This document shows positions 8,067 to 17,688 of a stretch of 64,000 nt of DNA, piece after piece. Below the pieces are notes generated by a model. That model made no database searches and had not been told where the DNA came from. It saw only the letters and a list, made by a program, of their open reading frames with translations. Source of the DNA: Rhodopseudomonas sp. BAL398 (GTDB lineage: Bacteria; Pseudomonadota; Alphaproteobacteria; Rhizobiales; Xanthobacteraceae). Position numbers and translations under genes: made by a program. Within the stretch, counting starts at the first letter, position 1. Every line of letters starts with the position of its first letter. The stretch lies in assembly GCF_033001325.1 (NCBI RefSeq), contig NZ_CP133111.1:1922001-1986000 (forward strand), given 5' to 3'.

Positions 8067-10046
8067 TCACGTCGCGGCTTCGATCTCGGCGACGATCCGG
8101 CCGGTGGTGACCTGATCGCCCTCCGCGACGTCGATCGCGATGATGCCCGAAACCGCCGCGACGTGCACGTGTTCCATCTTCATCGCCTCCAGCGTCAGCA
8201 CCGGCTGTCCGGCCGCGACGCTGTCGCCGGATTTCACCAGCACCGCGACGACGCGGCCGTTCAGCGCCGCGCGCAACTTGCCGTCGCCGCCGGCCGCCGC
8301 CGCGATCGCCGGCGCCGCACGGGTCAAATCGCGCACCGCATAAGTGATGCCGAGGCGTTGGATGAACAGACGATCGCCATCGCGGTGAAACACCGCGGAT
8401 TCAGTCAAGCCATCGGCACGAAACCGGATCTGGTCGGCCGTCAGTTGCTCGATCTCGAACCTCGCCGCCTTGCCATCGGCGGTGGCCACATAGCCGCCAT
8501 CGCGTTCGCGAAACACCTCGCAAGATTCGGCGCGGCCGTCGATGTCGAACTTCAACAGCGTCGGAAAGATCGCCGCCAGCGAGCGCCCCTTGCGCCACGG
8601 CCTGGCGTGGCGATCAGTGACATGCAGCAACAGGGCCGCCAGCGCGGCCGCCGGCACCGCATCGTCCGGCGGTGCCGCGACGAGGTCGTCGCGATGCTGG
8701 GCGATGAAGCCGGTGGTCGCCGCGCCGGCCGCGAACGCCGGATGGCGCAGGCAGGCGGCGAGAAGACCGCGATTGGTGGTGACGCCGAAGGCGATGGTGG
8801 CGTCGAGGCCGTGGATCAGCTTGCGCCGCGCCTCGTCGCGGCTGGCGCCATGGACGATGATCTTGGCGATCATCGAATCGTAAAACGGCGAAATCTCGCT
8901 GCCCGAACGCAGCGCGTGCTCGACCCGCAGATGTTCGGGAGCCCGCCACAGCGCCAGGGTGCCGGATTGCGGCATGAAATCGTGCCCGGCATCCTCCGAG
9001 CACAGCCGCACCTCGATGGCGTGGCCGGAAAACGTCACGTCTTCCTGTTGCAACGGCAGCGGTTGGCCGGCGGCGATGCGCAATTGCAACTCGACCAGAT
9101 CGAGCCCGGTGATCGCCTCGGTGACCGGATGCTCGACCTGCAGCCTTGTGTTCATTTCCATGAAATAGAACGCGCCCTTGGCATCGAGCAGAAACTCGAG
9201 CGTGCCGGCGCCCTCATAGCCGATCGCCTTCACCGCCGCGACCGCGACGGCGCCCATCTGGTCGCGCAACGCCTGCGAGACCGCTGGCGACGGCGCCTCC
9301 TCGATCAGCTTCTGGTGCCGGCGCTGCACCGAGCAATCGCGCTCGCCAAGATGGATGGCGGCACCGTGGCGATCGCCGAACACCTGGATCTCGATATGGC
9401 GCGGTTCGACGATCGCGCGCTCCAGGATTACGGTCGGATCGCCGAACGCGCCCTGCGCCTCCGAGCGCGCGCCGCGCAGCGCGTCGGGAAACGCCGCGGC
9501 ATCGCCGACCAGCCGCATGCCGCGGCCGCCGCCGCCAGCCACCGCCTTGATCATCACCGGAAAGCCGATCCTGCCGGCTTCGATCGCCATCGTGGCATCG
9601 CTCTGGTCGTCGCCCTGATAGCCGGGCACGCAGGGCACGCCGGCCTTCTGCATGATCGCCTTGGCGCCGGCCTTGTTGCCCATCGCGGCGATCGATTCCG
9701 CGCTTGGGCCGATGAACACCAGCCCGGCCTCGCGGCAGGCGGCCGCAAAGTCCGCGTTTTCGGCGAGGAAGCCATAACCGGGATGCACCGCGTCGGCGCC
9801 GCTCGATTTCGCCGCGGCGATGATCGCCTCGATCCGCAGATAGGATTGCGCCGGCAGCGCCTCGCCGATGCACACCGCCTCGTCGGCGTCGCGGACATGC
9901 GGCGCGTCGGCGTCGGCGCTGGAATGGACCGCGACCACGCCATAGCCGAGCCGGCGCGCGCTGCGCATGATCCGCAGCGCGATCTCGCCGCGATTGGCGA
10001 TCAGGATTTTCGAGAACGGGGTCGGCTTCAACTCGGGCACGCTCAT
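8067..10046 (-). CDS. Acyl-CoA carboxylase alpha subunit (biotin carboxylase + biotin carrier)
   Basis: This 659-aa protein carboxylates biotin using ATP and bicarbonate, and carries the biotin. The N-terminal biotin carboxylase domain begins 'SKILIANRGEIALRIMRSAR' and contains the ATP-grasp glycine loop 'AGGGGRGMR' and 'EMNTRLQVEHPVTE'. The C-terminal biotinyl domain has 'LEAMKMEH', with the biotin lysine at K623. Length and single-chain layout fit the 3-methylcrotonyl/geranyl/propionyl-CoA carboxylase alpha subunits. It overlaps the preceding carboxyltransferase gene by 4 bp (ATGA), so they are translationally coupled. The acyl substrate is not readable. Confidence 0.95.
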   Translation of the reverse strand: MSVPELKPTPFSKILIANRGEIALRIMRSARRLGYGVVAVHSSADADAPHVRDADEAVCIGEALPAQSYLRIEAIIAAAKSSGADAVHPGYGFLAENADFAAACREAGLVFIGPSAESIAAMGNKAGAKAIMQKAGVPCVPGYQGDDQSDATMAIEAGRIGFPVMIKAVAGGGGRGMRLVGDAAAFPDALRGARSEAQGAFGDPTVILERAIVEPRHIEIQVFGDRHGAAIHLGERDCSVQRRHQKLIEEAPSPAVSQALRDQMGAVAVAAVKAIGYEGAGTLEFLLDAKGAFYFMEMNTRLQVEHPVTEAITGLDLVELQLRIAAGQPLPLQQEDVTFSGHAIEVRLCSEDAGHDFMPQSGTLALWRAPEHLRVEHALRSGSEISPFYDSMIAKIIVHGASRDEARRKLIHGLDATIAFGVTTNRGLLAACLRHPAFAAGAATTGFIAQHRDDLVAAPPDDAVPAAALAALLLHVTDRHARPWRKGRSLAAIFPTLLKFDIDGRAESCEVFRERDGGYVATADGKAARFEIEQLTADQIRFRADGLTESAVFHRDGDRLFIQRLGITYAVRDLTRAAPAIAAAAGGDGKLRAALNGRVVAVLVKSGDSVAAGQPVLTLEAMKMEHVHVAAVSGIIAIDVAEGDQVTTGRIVAEIEAAT

Positions 10047-11665
10047 GGTCGCGCCACCGAAAACTGCATCCGCTGCGGCGTGCGCGCCTCGGATTCGCGG
10101 CAGATCGCCAGCACCTCGGCGAGCAGCGCACGGGTGTCGCGCGGGTCGATCACGCCGTCGTCGAGCATCCGCGCTGAGGTGGCGAACACGTCCATCTGGC
10201 CGTTGAACACCGCTGTGATCCCGGCCTTCATCTTGTCGAGCTTGTCCTGCTCGACCGGCACGCCGCGGCGGATCGCGGCGGCCTCAGTGACGATCGCCAT
10301 GGTCTCGGCGGCCTGCTCGCCGCCCATCACTGCCGTCTTGGCATTCGGCCAGGAAAAGCAGAACCGCGGATGAAAGCCGCGCCCGCACATGCCGTAATTG
10401 CCGGCGCCGAACGAGGCGCCGCAATAGATCGTGATCTGCGGCACCGTGGCCGAGGTCACCGCCTGGATCATCTTCGACCCATGCTTGATCATGCCGGCTT
10501 CTTCGTAAGCGCGGCCCACCATGTAGCCGGTGGTGTTGTTGAGATAGAGGATCGGCGTGCGCGACTGGCAGCAGGCCTGGATGAAATGCGTCGCCTTGTT
10601 GGCCCCGGCCGGATCGAGCGGGCCATTATTGGTGATGATGCCGATAGCCTGGCCTGCGATCCTGGCGTGGCCGCACACCGTGGCCGGGCCGTAATTCGGG
10701 CTCATCTCGGTGAAATCCGAGTCATCGATGATGCGCGCGATCACCTGGCGCATATCGACCGGGCGCTTGTGATCCATCGGCACGATGCCGAGCAATTCTT
10801 CCGGATCGTGCCGCGGCGGATGATAGGAGGCCGGGTCCGGCCCACCGCCGGGCCGATCCCATTGCAGCCCCGCCATGATGTCGCGCGCAATCCGGATCGC
10901 GTCGCGGTCGTCCTCGGCCAGGTAATCGCCAAGCCCGGAAATCGAAGTGTGCATCTCGGCGCCGCCGAGTTCTTCCTCACTGGCAATCTCGCCGGTGGCG
11001 GCCTTCAGCAGCGGCGGGCCGGCAAGAAACGCCCGGGTGCGGCCGCGCACCATCACGATGTAGTCCGACAATCCCGTCTGGTAGGCACCCCCGGCGGTGG
11101 ATGAGCCATGGGTCACCGTCACCACCGGCAGCCCGGCGGCCGACAGCAGCGCCAGATTCCGAAAGATGTTGCCGCCGCGGACGAAATCCTCGACCCGGTA
11201 GCGCAGCAGATTGGCGCCAGCGCTTTCCACCAGCTGCACGAAGGGCAGCCGGTTCTCCAGCGCCAGCTCCTGGATCCGCAGCGTCTTGTCCAGCCCATAG
11301 GGCTGCAACGCACCGGCGTCGATGCCGGAATCATTGGCGCTGATCATGCAACGCACGCCGGAGACGAAGCCGATGCCACCGATCACGCCGCCGCCGGGCA
11401 CGCTGGCGTCCTCCTTCGGCGTGTCGAACATGTAGCCCGCCAGCGTCGACAATTCGATGAAGGGCGAGCCCGGATCGAGCACCAGCGCCACGCGCTCGCG
11501 CGGCAGCAATTGCCCGCGCTTATGAAAGCGCTCGCCGGATTTCGCCGAGGTCACGCGCGAGCGCGCTTCCAGCGCCCGCATCCGCTCGATCAACGCCAGC
11601 ATGCCGGCGCGATTTGCCTTGAAGCTCTCGCTGCCCGGCGCCACGGTGGATTCAATGATGGCCAT
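10043..11665 (-). CDS. Acyl-CoA carboxylase beta subunit (carboxyltransferase)
   Basis: This 540-aa protein has paired crotonase-fold carboxyltransferase domains that move carboxyl from biotin to an acyl-CoA. Markers are 'FIELSTLAGYMFD', 'GSSTAGGAYQTGLSDY' and 'ASFGAGNYGMCGRGFHPRF', which resemble methylcrotonyl-CoA and geranyl-CoA carboxylase beta subunits more than propionyl-CoA carboxylase. It is immediately upstream of the biotin subunit with a 4-bp overlap. No HMG-CoA lyase or liu-type isovaleryl-CoA gene set is seen here, so assignment to leucine or terpenoid degradation is tentative. Confidence 0.93.
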   Translation of the reverse strand: MAIIESTVAPGSESFKANRAGMLALIERMRALEARSRVTSAKSGERFHKRGQLLPRERVALVLDPGSPFIELSTLAGYMFDTPKEDASVPGGGVIGGIGFVSGVRCMISANDSGIDAGALQPYGLDKTLRIQELALENRLPFVQLVESAGANLLRYRVEDFVRGGNIFRNLALLSAAGLPVVTVTHGSSTAGGAYQTGLSDYIVMVRGRTRAFLAGPPLLKAATGEIASEEELGGAEMHTSISGLGDYLAEDDRDAIRIARDIMAGLQWDRPGGGPDPASYHPPRHDPEELLGIVPMDHKRPVDMRQVIARIIDDSDFTEMSPNYGPATVCGHARIAGQAIGIITNNGPLDPAGANKATHFIQACCQSRTPILYLNNTTGYMVGRAYEEAGMIKHGSKMIQAVTSATVPQITIYCGASFGAGNYGMCGRGFHPRFCFSWPNAKTAVMGGEQAAETMAIVTEAAAIRRGVPVEQDKLDKMKAGITAVFNGQMDVFATSARMLDDGVIDPRDTRALLAEVLAICRESEARTPQRMQFSVARP

Positions 11666-11691
11666 ATGATTTCCTGGTGACGCGCATGGTC

Positions 11692-11855
11692 ATCCCTTCC
11701 CCTTGCGGGGAGGGTCGGCCGAGCGACGACGATGCGCAGCATCGCCGGAAGTGGAGGCCGGGGTGAGGTGCCGCGGGCGCCGCGTAAGCGGCTCCCCCAC
11801 CCGACCCGGCTTCGCTGCGCTTCGCCGGGCCACCCTCCCCACAAGGGGGAGGGAT
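11692..11855. repeat. Intergenic palindromic repeat, family D (CCTTCCCC...GGGGGAGG)
   Basis: The arms ATCCCTTCCCCTTGCGGGGAGGG and CCCTCCCCACAAGGGGGAGGGAT form an imperfect inverted pair around a GC-rich centre. It fills most of the 228-bp gap between the ligase 3' end and the carboxyltransferase start. A short relative occurs at 14694-14716. Confidence 0.75.
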
Positions 11856-11893
11856 CAGAGTCCCGCGCGTCGACATCCTGTCGATCGTGAAAA

Positions 11894-13504
11894 TCATGCC
11901 GAGCGGGCCTGATCCGACGCGAAGAAGTCGGCGAACTGATTGCGCAGTTCGACCTTGCGCAGCTTGCCGGTGGCGGTCATCGGCATTTCGGCGACAATAC
12001 GGATCAGCTTCGGCACCTGGAAGCCGCCCAGATGCGCCTTGCAGTGCTCGAGAAGGCCGGCTTCGGTGGCCTCCGCGGCCGGCTTCAGCTTGACGAAAGC
12101 CGACACCGCCTCGCCCCATTGCGGATGCGGCAGGCCGACGACGGCGGCGTTCGCCACCGCCGGGTGGGCCAGCAGGGTCTCCTCGATCCGAACGGAGGCG
12201 ACATTCTCGCCGCCGGATTTGATCATGTCCTTCTTGCGGTCGATGAACAGCACCTCGCCATGGGCGTCGATCAGCGCCAGGTCGCCGGTGTGGTGCCAGC
12301 CGAATTTGCGCGCCGCCTCGGTGGCGTCGGGGTCCTTGTAGTAGCCCATCATCACATTGGGGCCGCGATGCACCAGCTCGCCGATCTCGCCGGGCGGCAG
12401 CAGATGGCCGTCATCATCCATGATCGCCGTCTCGTTGACGATCATCGACTCGCCCCAGTAATTGCCGAAACGTTCGAGCTGGCGATCCGGCTGCGACATC
12501 GTGGTCGCCGGATACATCTCGGTCTGGCCGCTCGGCTGCATGAAGTTCGGGCACAATTCCTTGATGCATCGCTCCAGCAGCGGTCGCGGCATCGGCGCCA
12601 TGGTGTAGACGCAGGCCCGCAGGCTCGACAGGTCGAACTCCTTGCGGCGCGGGTGGTCGAGGATCACCTGATACATCGCCGGCAGGCCGATGAAGATGCT
12701 GAGCCTGTCGCGCTCGATCGCCTGCATGCAGGCGACCGGATCGAAGCCGCGCAGGATCGACATCTTGCCGCCGACAGCCAGATAGCTCAGCAACAGCACA
12801 TGCGCGGCGCAATGGAATAGCGGAAACTGCCCGGTGATGCCGTCATTGCGGTCGAGATGGATCTCGATGCAATTGCTCATCACCGCCATCACCACCGCGA
12901 GGTGACAATGCATCGCGCCCTTCGGCCGCGAGGTGGTGCCGGATGTGTAGATGATCATCGCCAGGTCGCGATCGTCGAAGGCGATCTCCGGCTCGCGATC
13001 GGACTGGCCCTCGATCAATTGGTAGAAGCTCTGCAGCCCGGCCGCCGCGGCGGTGCCGGTGAGATCGATCGCCACCATCGCGATGCCGCGCTGCTGCAAA
13101 GCGGCCCGGCGCTCGGTCTGGGCGTGCAGATTGTCGTCGATCAGCGCGAATTTGACCTCGGCGTGGTCGAGGATGTAGCTCATATCGTCGGGGCCGAGCA
13201 TGGTGTTGATCGGCACCCAGACCAGGCCGGCGCGGTGAATCCCGAACAGCGCTTTGACGAATTCAACCGAGTTGTTGCAGATCGTCGAGATCTTGGCGCC
13301 AGGCTGCAGCCCGCGCGACACCAGATAATTGGCAAAGCGGTTGGCGTCGCGCTCCAGCTCGTCATAGCTGACACGGCGCTCGCCGTCGGTCAGCGCGACC
13401 CGCTCGGGAAAACGTCGCGCCGCCCTTTTCAACAAATCGCCGATCGCGACCCGGCCGATCCGGCCCGGTCCCGGCACGCCGCCGGTGGCTTGCAGATTGG
13501 TCAT
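11894..13504 (-). CDS. AMP-dependent acyl-CoA synthetase
   Basis: This second ANL ligase, 536 aa, has 'IYTSGTTSRPKGAMHCH' (P-loop), 'PSGQTEMYP', 'HHTGDLALIDAHGEVLFIDR' and a C-terminal 'MTATGKLRK' with the adenylation lysine. It forms an acyl-CoA from acid, ATP and CoA. ATG at 13504 is chosen because the residues before it (to 13558) look unrelated. It precedes the carboxylase genes on the same strand. The region up to the carboxyltransferase is 228 bp and holds a repeat, so an independent promoter is possible. The two ligases in one block suggest more than one acid feeds the pathway. Confidence 0.92.
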   Translation of the reverse strand: MTNLQATGGVPGPGRIGRVAIGDLLKRAARRFPERVALTDGERRVSYDELERDANRFANYLVSRGLQPGAKISTICNNSVEFVKALFGIHRAGLVWVPINTMLGPDDMSYILDHAEVKFALIDDNLHAQTERRAALQQRGIAMVAIDLTGTAAAAGLQSFYQLIEGQSDREPEIAFDDRDLAMIIYTSGTTSRPKGAMHCHLAVVMAVMSNCIEIHLDRNDGITGQFPLFHCAAHVLLLSYLAVGGKMSILRGFDPVACMQAIERDRLSIFIGLPAMYQVILDHPRRKEFDLSSLRACVYTMAPMPRPLLERCIKELCPNFMQPSGQTEMYPATTMSQPDRQLERFGNYWGESMIVNETAIMDDDGHLLPPGEIGELVHRGPNVMMGYYKDPDATEAARKFGWHHTGDLALIDAHGEVLFIDRKKDMIKSGGENVASVRIEETLLAHPAVANAAVVGLPHPQWGEAVSAFVKLKPAAEATEAGLLEHCKAHLGGFQVPKLIRIVAEMPMTATGKLRKVELRNQFADFFASDQARSA

Positions 13505-13566
13505 CCTGTTTCCCTCCGTGCTCGGTGCCAGCTCTTGCGGCTGGTTGATGTGTGCCACTTGCTCAG

Positions 13567-13690
13567 GTCATTCCGGGGCGCGCGCAGCGCCAGCTGCGCG
13601 CGAACTCGGAATCTAGCGTGACATCGCTCCGCTTTGCCTGTGGCGAAATTCCGGGTTCGCTCGGCCCGCGGCCTCAGGCCCCGGAATGAC
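13567..13690. repeat. Palindromic intergenic repeat, family A
   Basis: It begins GTCATTCCGGGGCG and ends GGCCCCGGAATGAC, an inverted terminal pair, with inner arms that also pair. It occupies nearly the whole gap between the BKACE gene and the ligase. Confidence 0.85.
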
Positions 13691-13695
13691 CATCC

Positions 13696-14562
13696 TCAAT
13701 GCAGCAGTCCAAAAATCTGTCGCGCCTCGGCGGGGCTCGCAATTTCCCGCCCTGCCCGCCTGGCGCAGCCGGCGATCTCCTCGATCAATTGCCCGTTCGA
13801 GCTCACCTTCTCGCCGCTGGCGAGATAGAAAGTGTCTTCCAGGCCGCAGCGCAAATGGCCGCCGAGCTCGGCGCAGCGCTGATGCAGCGGCCAGATCTCG
13901 GCGCGGCCGATCGCCGTCACCTGCCAATGCGCGTCCGGCGCCTTCAGCTTCAGCAGGATCGGCAGCAATTCCGGATCGGCCGGCATGCCGGAGGCGACGC
14001 CCATCACGAAATTATATTCCAGCGGTCCCGCATACATCCCGGTCTGGCGATACATCCCGACGCAGCGCACGATGCCGACATCGAAACATTCGAATTCCGG
14101 AATCGTGCCGGCCTGTTTCATGACGTCGAGATAGTCCTGCACCTTCTCCACCGCATTATCGAACATCATCGGCGGCCACGCCCATGTATTGTCGGATTTG
14201 ACCTTGAGATAGTTCAGCGAGCCGGCATTGCAGGCCGCCATTTCGGGCCTGGTCTCGCGCACGCAATTGAGCGCGCCCTCATAGTGCGGACCCGAGGTGC
14301 CGGTGGTGTGATTGATGATGACGCCGGGGCAGGCTTCGCGAATGGCCTGCTGAATCTCGCGCGACACCGCCACATCCCAGCTCGGCAGATGGCCCTTGTC
14401 CGGCTCCTGCTGGCGCAGATGGATATGCATCACGCTGGCGCCGGCGTCATAGGCCGCCTTGGCTTCGCGCGCCATCTGCTCCGGCGTCACCGGAACGTGG
14501 TGCTGCTTCGGATCGGTCAGCACGCCGTTCAGCGAGCAGGTAATCACGGCCTTGTCGCCCAT
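13696..14562 (-). CDS. Beta-keto acid cleavage enzyme (BKACE, DUF849)
   Basis: This 288-aa TIM-barrel Zn enzyme belongs to the family of 3-keto-5-aminohexanoate cleavage enzyme. Those enzymes react a beta-keto acid with acetyl-CoA to give acetoacetate and a new acyl-CoA. Zn ligands appear as H46 and H48 in 'VMHIHLR', and a conserved Glu (E242) lies in 'CGLEDTFYL'. The 'NHTTGTSG' and 'NAGSLNYL' loops are typical. Substrate specificity varies widely in the family. Placement among acyl-CoA ligases and dehydrogenases suggests a role in a degradation route for a beta-keto acid, not in lysine fermentation. Confidence 0.9.
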   Translation of the reverse strand: MGDKAVITCSLNGVLTDPKQHHVPVTPEQMAREAKAAYDAGASVMHIHLRQQEPDKGHLPSWDVAVSREIQQAIREACPGVIINHTTGTSGPHYEGALNCVRETRPEMAACNAGSLNYLKVKSDNTWAWPPMMFDNAVEKVQDYLDVMKQAGTIPEFECFDVGIVRCVGMYRQTGMYAGPLEYNFVMGVASGMPADPELLPILLKLKAPDAHWQVTAIGRAEIWPLHQRCAELGGHLRCGLEDTFYLASGEKVSSNGQLIEEIAGCARRAGREIASPAEARQIFGLLH

Positions 14563-14693
14563 GCTGTGTCAGCCTTTCGGATCGAATGAATGCGCGCTGC
14601 GCGGTACCGGCATGATGGGTGGCGGCCAATCCGCCTTCTTGCGTCCACGCGCTATCGCCCTCCGATCGATCTTTGCTGCGCCCGCGTTGATCC

Positions 14694-14716
14694 CACCTCT
14701 CCCATAGGGAGAGGTG
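14694..14716. repeat. Short perfect palindrome
   Basis: CACCTCTCCC-ATA-GGGAGAGGTG is a 10-bp stem with a 3-nt loop in the 180-bp gap between the AraC gene 3' end and the BKACE start. No T-run follows on either strand, so it is more likely a repeat remnant than a terminator. Confidence 0.7.
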
Positions 14717-14742
14717 AAGAAGCCCGCTTCGGCTCGGCGCGC

Positions 14743-15567
14743 CTATTGCCGGCCTTGGCGCAGATCGGCGCTCACGCCTGCCGCGGGATCGCTGCGATAG
14801 ATCGCCAGATCGCGCGAGCCGGAAAAGATCGCGCGCGGCTGCAGGCCATAGAACCGCCGGATCGAATGGCTGAAATGGCTGGAGTCCGGATAGCCGATAT
14901 CCTGCGCCAGATGCGCCAGGTTGATGTCCTCATTGACGAAGTGCAGCAGATGCCGCGCCCGCTTCCAGGCCCGCAGTGCCCGGAATGAAATTCCGGTCTC
15001 GTCCTTGAACAGATGCAGGAACCGCGACTGCGACAGATTGACCATGCCGGCGCAATCGTCGGCGGTCGCCGCACTGCCGGAAAAATCATTGAGCCGGACG
15101 ATGGTGCGGGCAATCCGGCGGTCGATCGACCGCACCGGCAGCGCCTCGCCGAAAAACAGCGTATCGAATTCGGCGGTGGTGAAGCCGTTGCGCCGGCCGC
15201 TGGCGAGCAGCGCCAGATAGGCCCGGCGAATCCGGCCGGCCAACACGCCCTCGCCCGCGCCGCCAATGCGGGCGCCCAGCGCGGTCATCGCCGCGGGATC
15301 GACCGTCTCCGGTTCGATCATCAGACAGACCACCGAGCGGCAATCGGACTCGACGCTGTGTGCCCGATAGGGCGGCACGAAGGCCATCGCGCAGGCCCGG
15401 CTGGGGCCGCCCTCGACGCTGATGCGCAGCTTGCCCTCAAGCGAGGCATAGACGGAATAGCCGCCGCAGGAGCGTTGCCGCGGCCGGCCCAGCAGGCCGG
15501 CATAAAACACCCGCTCAGGACTGATCAGCATCAGATGCCCGCAATCCGGGCATTCGTCGTCGTTCAT
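14743..15567 (-). CDS. AraC-family transcriptional regulator
   Basis: This 274-aa protein has a C-terminal AraC/XylS double helix-turn-helix. 'MVNLSQSRFLHLFKDETGISFRALRAWKR' is the first HTH with its connecting helix, and 'NLAHLAQDIGYPDSSHFSHSIRRFYGLQPR' the second. The N-terminal part (about residues 1-170) is the effector or dimerisation region and is not specific. It starts with a possible Cys pair ('CPDCGH') of unknown function. ATG at 15567 is preferred over a longer frame to 15648. It lies next to catabolic genes and is a plausible local regulator, but no target site is identified. Confidence 0.9.
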   Translation of the reverse strand: MNDDECPDCGHLMLISPERVFYAGLLGRPRQRSCGGYSVYASLEGKLRISVEGGPSRACAMAFVPPYRAHSVESDCRSVVCLMIEPETVDPAAMTALGARIGGAGEGVLAGRIRRAYLALLASGRRNGFTTAEFDTLFFGEALPVRSIDRRIARTIVRLNDFSGSAATADDCAGMVNLSQSRFLHLFKDETGISFRALRAWKRARHLLHFVNEDINLAHLAQDIGYPDSSHFSHSIRRFYGLQPRAIFSGSRDLAIYRSDPAAGVSADLRQGRQ

Positions 15568-15668
15568 TTGGCCTCCCGATGGCGGTGTTGGCGCCTGTTG
15601 CCGCATCGCTGCGGAGCCCTCTGCGGGGCAAGCGGGAGAATACAGCAAAGCCCGGCGCTGTCACCGGG

Positions 15669-16319
15669 TCATGCGCGCCGGGGAACGTTCTGCTGCTCGC
15701 CGGCCAGGGTCTCAGCTGCCACCGCGCGGCGATAGCCATCGCGCTGCTGCAGCCGCTGCCAATAGGCCTGGACATTGGGGCCGAAATCCTTGGCCAGCCC
15801 GATATTCTCCGCCAGCCGCAGCCCATAGCCGATGACGATATCGGCGGCGGTGAAGCGCCCGGCGCAGAGCCATTCGGCCTGCCCGGCGGCGGCTTCCACC
15901 GCACGCAGCCGGCCCAGGAACCATTTGGTGTAATCGCCGGCGACCTGCGCGTTCCGCCGCTCTTCCGGCTCGAGCTGAGTGTAGCGCAGCACCAGGGTCT
16001 GCGGAAAGGTCAGCGTCGCGTCGGAAAAGAACATCCAGTTCAGATAGGCGCCATAGGCGGCCTCCTCGACGCCCACCACCAGCGGGGTCGGCCCATGCCG
16101 GGTGCCGAGATAATGGCAGATGCCGGACGACTCGGTCATTCGGGTGTCGCCGTCGATCATCAACGGGATCGTTCCCAGCGGATTGATCGCCAGATAGTCC
16201 TTGGCCAGCACCCGCGGCGGAAACGGCAGCATTTTCAGCTCATAAGCGAGCCCCTGCTCCTCCAGCATCCATAGCGGCCGAAACGAGCGCGCGGCGTGGC
16301 AGTGATACAGCGTGATCAT
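15669..16319 (-). CDS. Glutathione S-transferase
   Basis: This 216-aa GST has an N-terminal thioredoxin-like domain ('MITLYHCHAARSFRPLWMLEEQGL') and an all-alpha C-terminal domain (from about residue 85, 'GVEEAAYGAYLNWMFF'). 'RMTESSGICHYL' is the glutathione-binding segment with the ES pair. The region around residues 7-12 (HCHAARS) gives a Ser or His near the usual catalytic position. It probably conjugates or isomerises a hydrophobic intermediate. It lies between repeat-bearing gaps and is not clearly cotranscribed with its neighbours. Confidence 0.9.
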   Translation of the reverse strand: MITLYHCHAARSFRPLWMLEEQGLAYELKMLPFPPRVLAKDYLAINPLGTIPLMIDGDTRMTESSGICHYLGTRHGPTPLVVGVEEAAYGAYLNWMFFSDATLTFPQTLVLRYTQLEPEERRNAQVAGDYTKWFLGRLRAVEAAAGQAEWLCAGRFTAADIVIGYGLRLAENIGLAKDFGPNVQAYWQRLQQRDGYRRAVAAETLAGEQQNVPRRA

Positions 16320-16378
16320 GTCGGTTTCCGTCCCTTGGGTTTTTGTTGTTGGTGCGTATCATCGTAAACACCCTACGC

Positions 16379-16469
16379 CGTCATTGCGAGGAGCGCCGGA
16401 TCGGCGACGAAGCAATCCAGGGCTCAGCATTCGGAGCCCCTGGATTGCTTCGCTGCGCTCGCAATGACG
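16379..16469. repeat. Palindromic intergenic repeat, family B
   Basis: It begins CGTCATTGCGAGGAG and ends CTCGCAATGACG, with inner arm AAGCAATCCAG / CTGGATTGCTT. It sits between the GST gene and the acyl-CoA dehydrogenase 3' end. Confidence 0.85.
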
Positions 16470-16487
16470 AGTAGTGAGGCATTCAAC

Positions 16488-17648
16488 TCACTTCTGTCCC
16501 ATGCCCGGCAGCGTGCCCATCATCTTGCACAACACGCTCAGCATCACCTCGTCGGCGCCGCCGCCGATCGAGGCCAGCCGCGTGTCGCGATAGGCCCGGC
16601 TCACCGGGGTCTCGTTCATGAAGCCCATGCCGCCCCAATATTGCAGGCAGGCATCGGTGAGTTCGCGGCCCAATCGCCCGGCCTTCAGCTTGGCCATAGT
16701 GGCGAGTTTGGTCACGTCCTCGCCGGCGATCAGCGCCTCGGCGGCGCGGTAGGTCAGCGCGCGCAGCAATTCGACCTCGGTCTGCAATTCGGCGAGCCGG
16801 AAATGCACCACCTGATTATCCAGGATGCTGGCGCCGAACGCCTTGCGATTGCGAGTGTAGTCGATCGTCTCGTTGATGGTGCCCTCATGCGCCTTCAGGC
16901 AGGCGGCGGCCGCCCACAGCCGCTCCTCCTGGAATTGCAGCATCTGGTAGGTGAAGCCATGGCCCTCCTCGCCGATCCGGTTGCGCTTCGGCACCCGCAC
17001 CTCGTCGAAGAAGATCTGCGCGGTGTCGGACGAGCGCATGCCCATCTTGTCGAGGGTGCGGGCGACGGTGACGCCCTTGCTCTTCATCGGCACGATGATC
17101 AGCGATTTGTTGCGGTGCTTGGGGCCGTCGCCGGTATTGGTGAGCAGGCAGATCCAGTCGGCCTGGGCGCCATTGGTGATCCACATCTTGCCGCCATTGA
17201 TGACGTAGTCGTCGCCATCGGAGTGCGCCGCAGTCTTGATCGCCGCGACGTCGGAGCCGGCGCCGGGTTCAGAGACGCCGATGCAGGCCACCGCGTCGCC
17301 GGCGATCGCGGGCGCCAAGAACTCGGCACGTAATTCGTCGGAGCCGAACCGCGCCAGTGCCGGCGTCGCCATGTCGGTCTGCACCCCGATCGCCATCGGC
17401 ACCGCGCCGCAATTGATGGCGCCGAGCTCCTCCGCCATCATCAGCGCATAGGAATAGTCGAGCCCCTGCCCGCCGAATTCCACCGGCTTATTCAGACCGA
17501 GAAAGCCGAGCGAGCCGAGCTGCTTGAACAGCTCATGCGCTGGAAAGATGCCGGCCTTCTCCCAGTCGTCGACATGCGGGTTGATTTCAGCCGCGATGAA
17601 TTTCTGCAGGATGCGGCGCGGCTCGTCATGGTCGGTGGTGAACAGCAT
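16488..17648 (-). CDS. Acyl-CoA dehydrogenase
   Basis: This 386-aa FAD-dependent dehydrogenase introduces a double bond into an acyl-CoA and passes electrons to ETF. Signatures are 'CIGVSEPGAGSDVAAIKT' (FAD-binding), 'WITNGAQADW', 'YTRNRKAFGASI' and C-terminal 'YWGGMGFMNETPVSRAYRD' leading to 'IGGGADEVM', whose acidic residue lies at the usual catalytic-base position. Start ATG at 17648. It runs the same way as a second acyl-CoA dehydrogenase upstream; a 195-bp gap with a repeat separates them. Chain length or branching preference is unknown. Confidence 0.93.
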   Translation of the reverse strand: MLFTTDHDEPRRILQKFIAAEINPHVDDWEKAGIFPAHELFKQLGSLGFLGLNKPVEFGGQGLDYSYALMMAEELGAINCGAVPMAIGVQTDMATPALARFGSDELRAEFLAPAIAGDAVACIGVSEPGAGSDVAAIKTAAHSDGDDYVINGGKMWITNGAQADWICLLTNTGDGPKHRNKSLIIVPMKSKGVTVARTLDKMGMRSSDTAQIFFDEVRVPKRNRIGEEGHGFTYQMLQFQEERLWAAAACLKAHEGTINETIDYTRNRKAFGASILDNQVVHFRLAELQTEVELLRALTYRAAEALIAGEDVTKLATMAKLKAGRLGRELTDACLQYWGGMGFMNETPVSRAYRDTRLASIGGGADEVMLSVLCKMMGTLPGMGQK

Positions 17649-17688
17649 TTCCTGGTACCTTCAAGAGTCAAACCGTCAGTGAGTTCAT

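Noticed and set aside
7833-10373. 846-codon plus-strand frame opposite the crotonase and carboxylase genes
   Set aside because: It is antisense to clearly recognised genes, and its product is Arg/Gly/Asp-rich noise typical of the reverse frame of GC-rich coding DNA.
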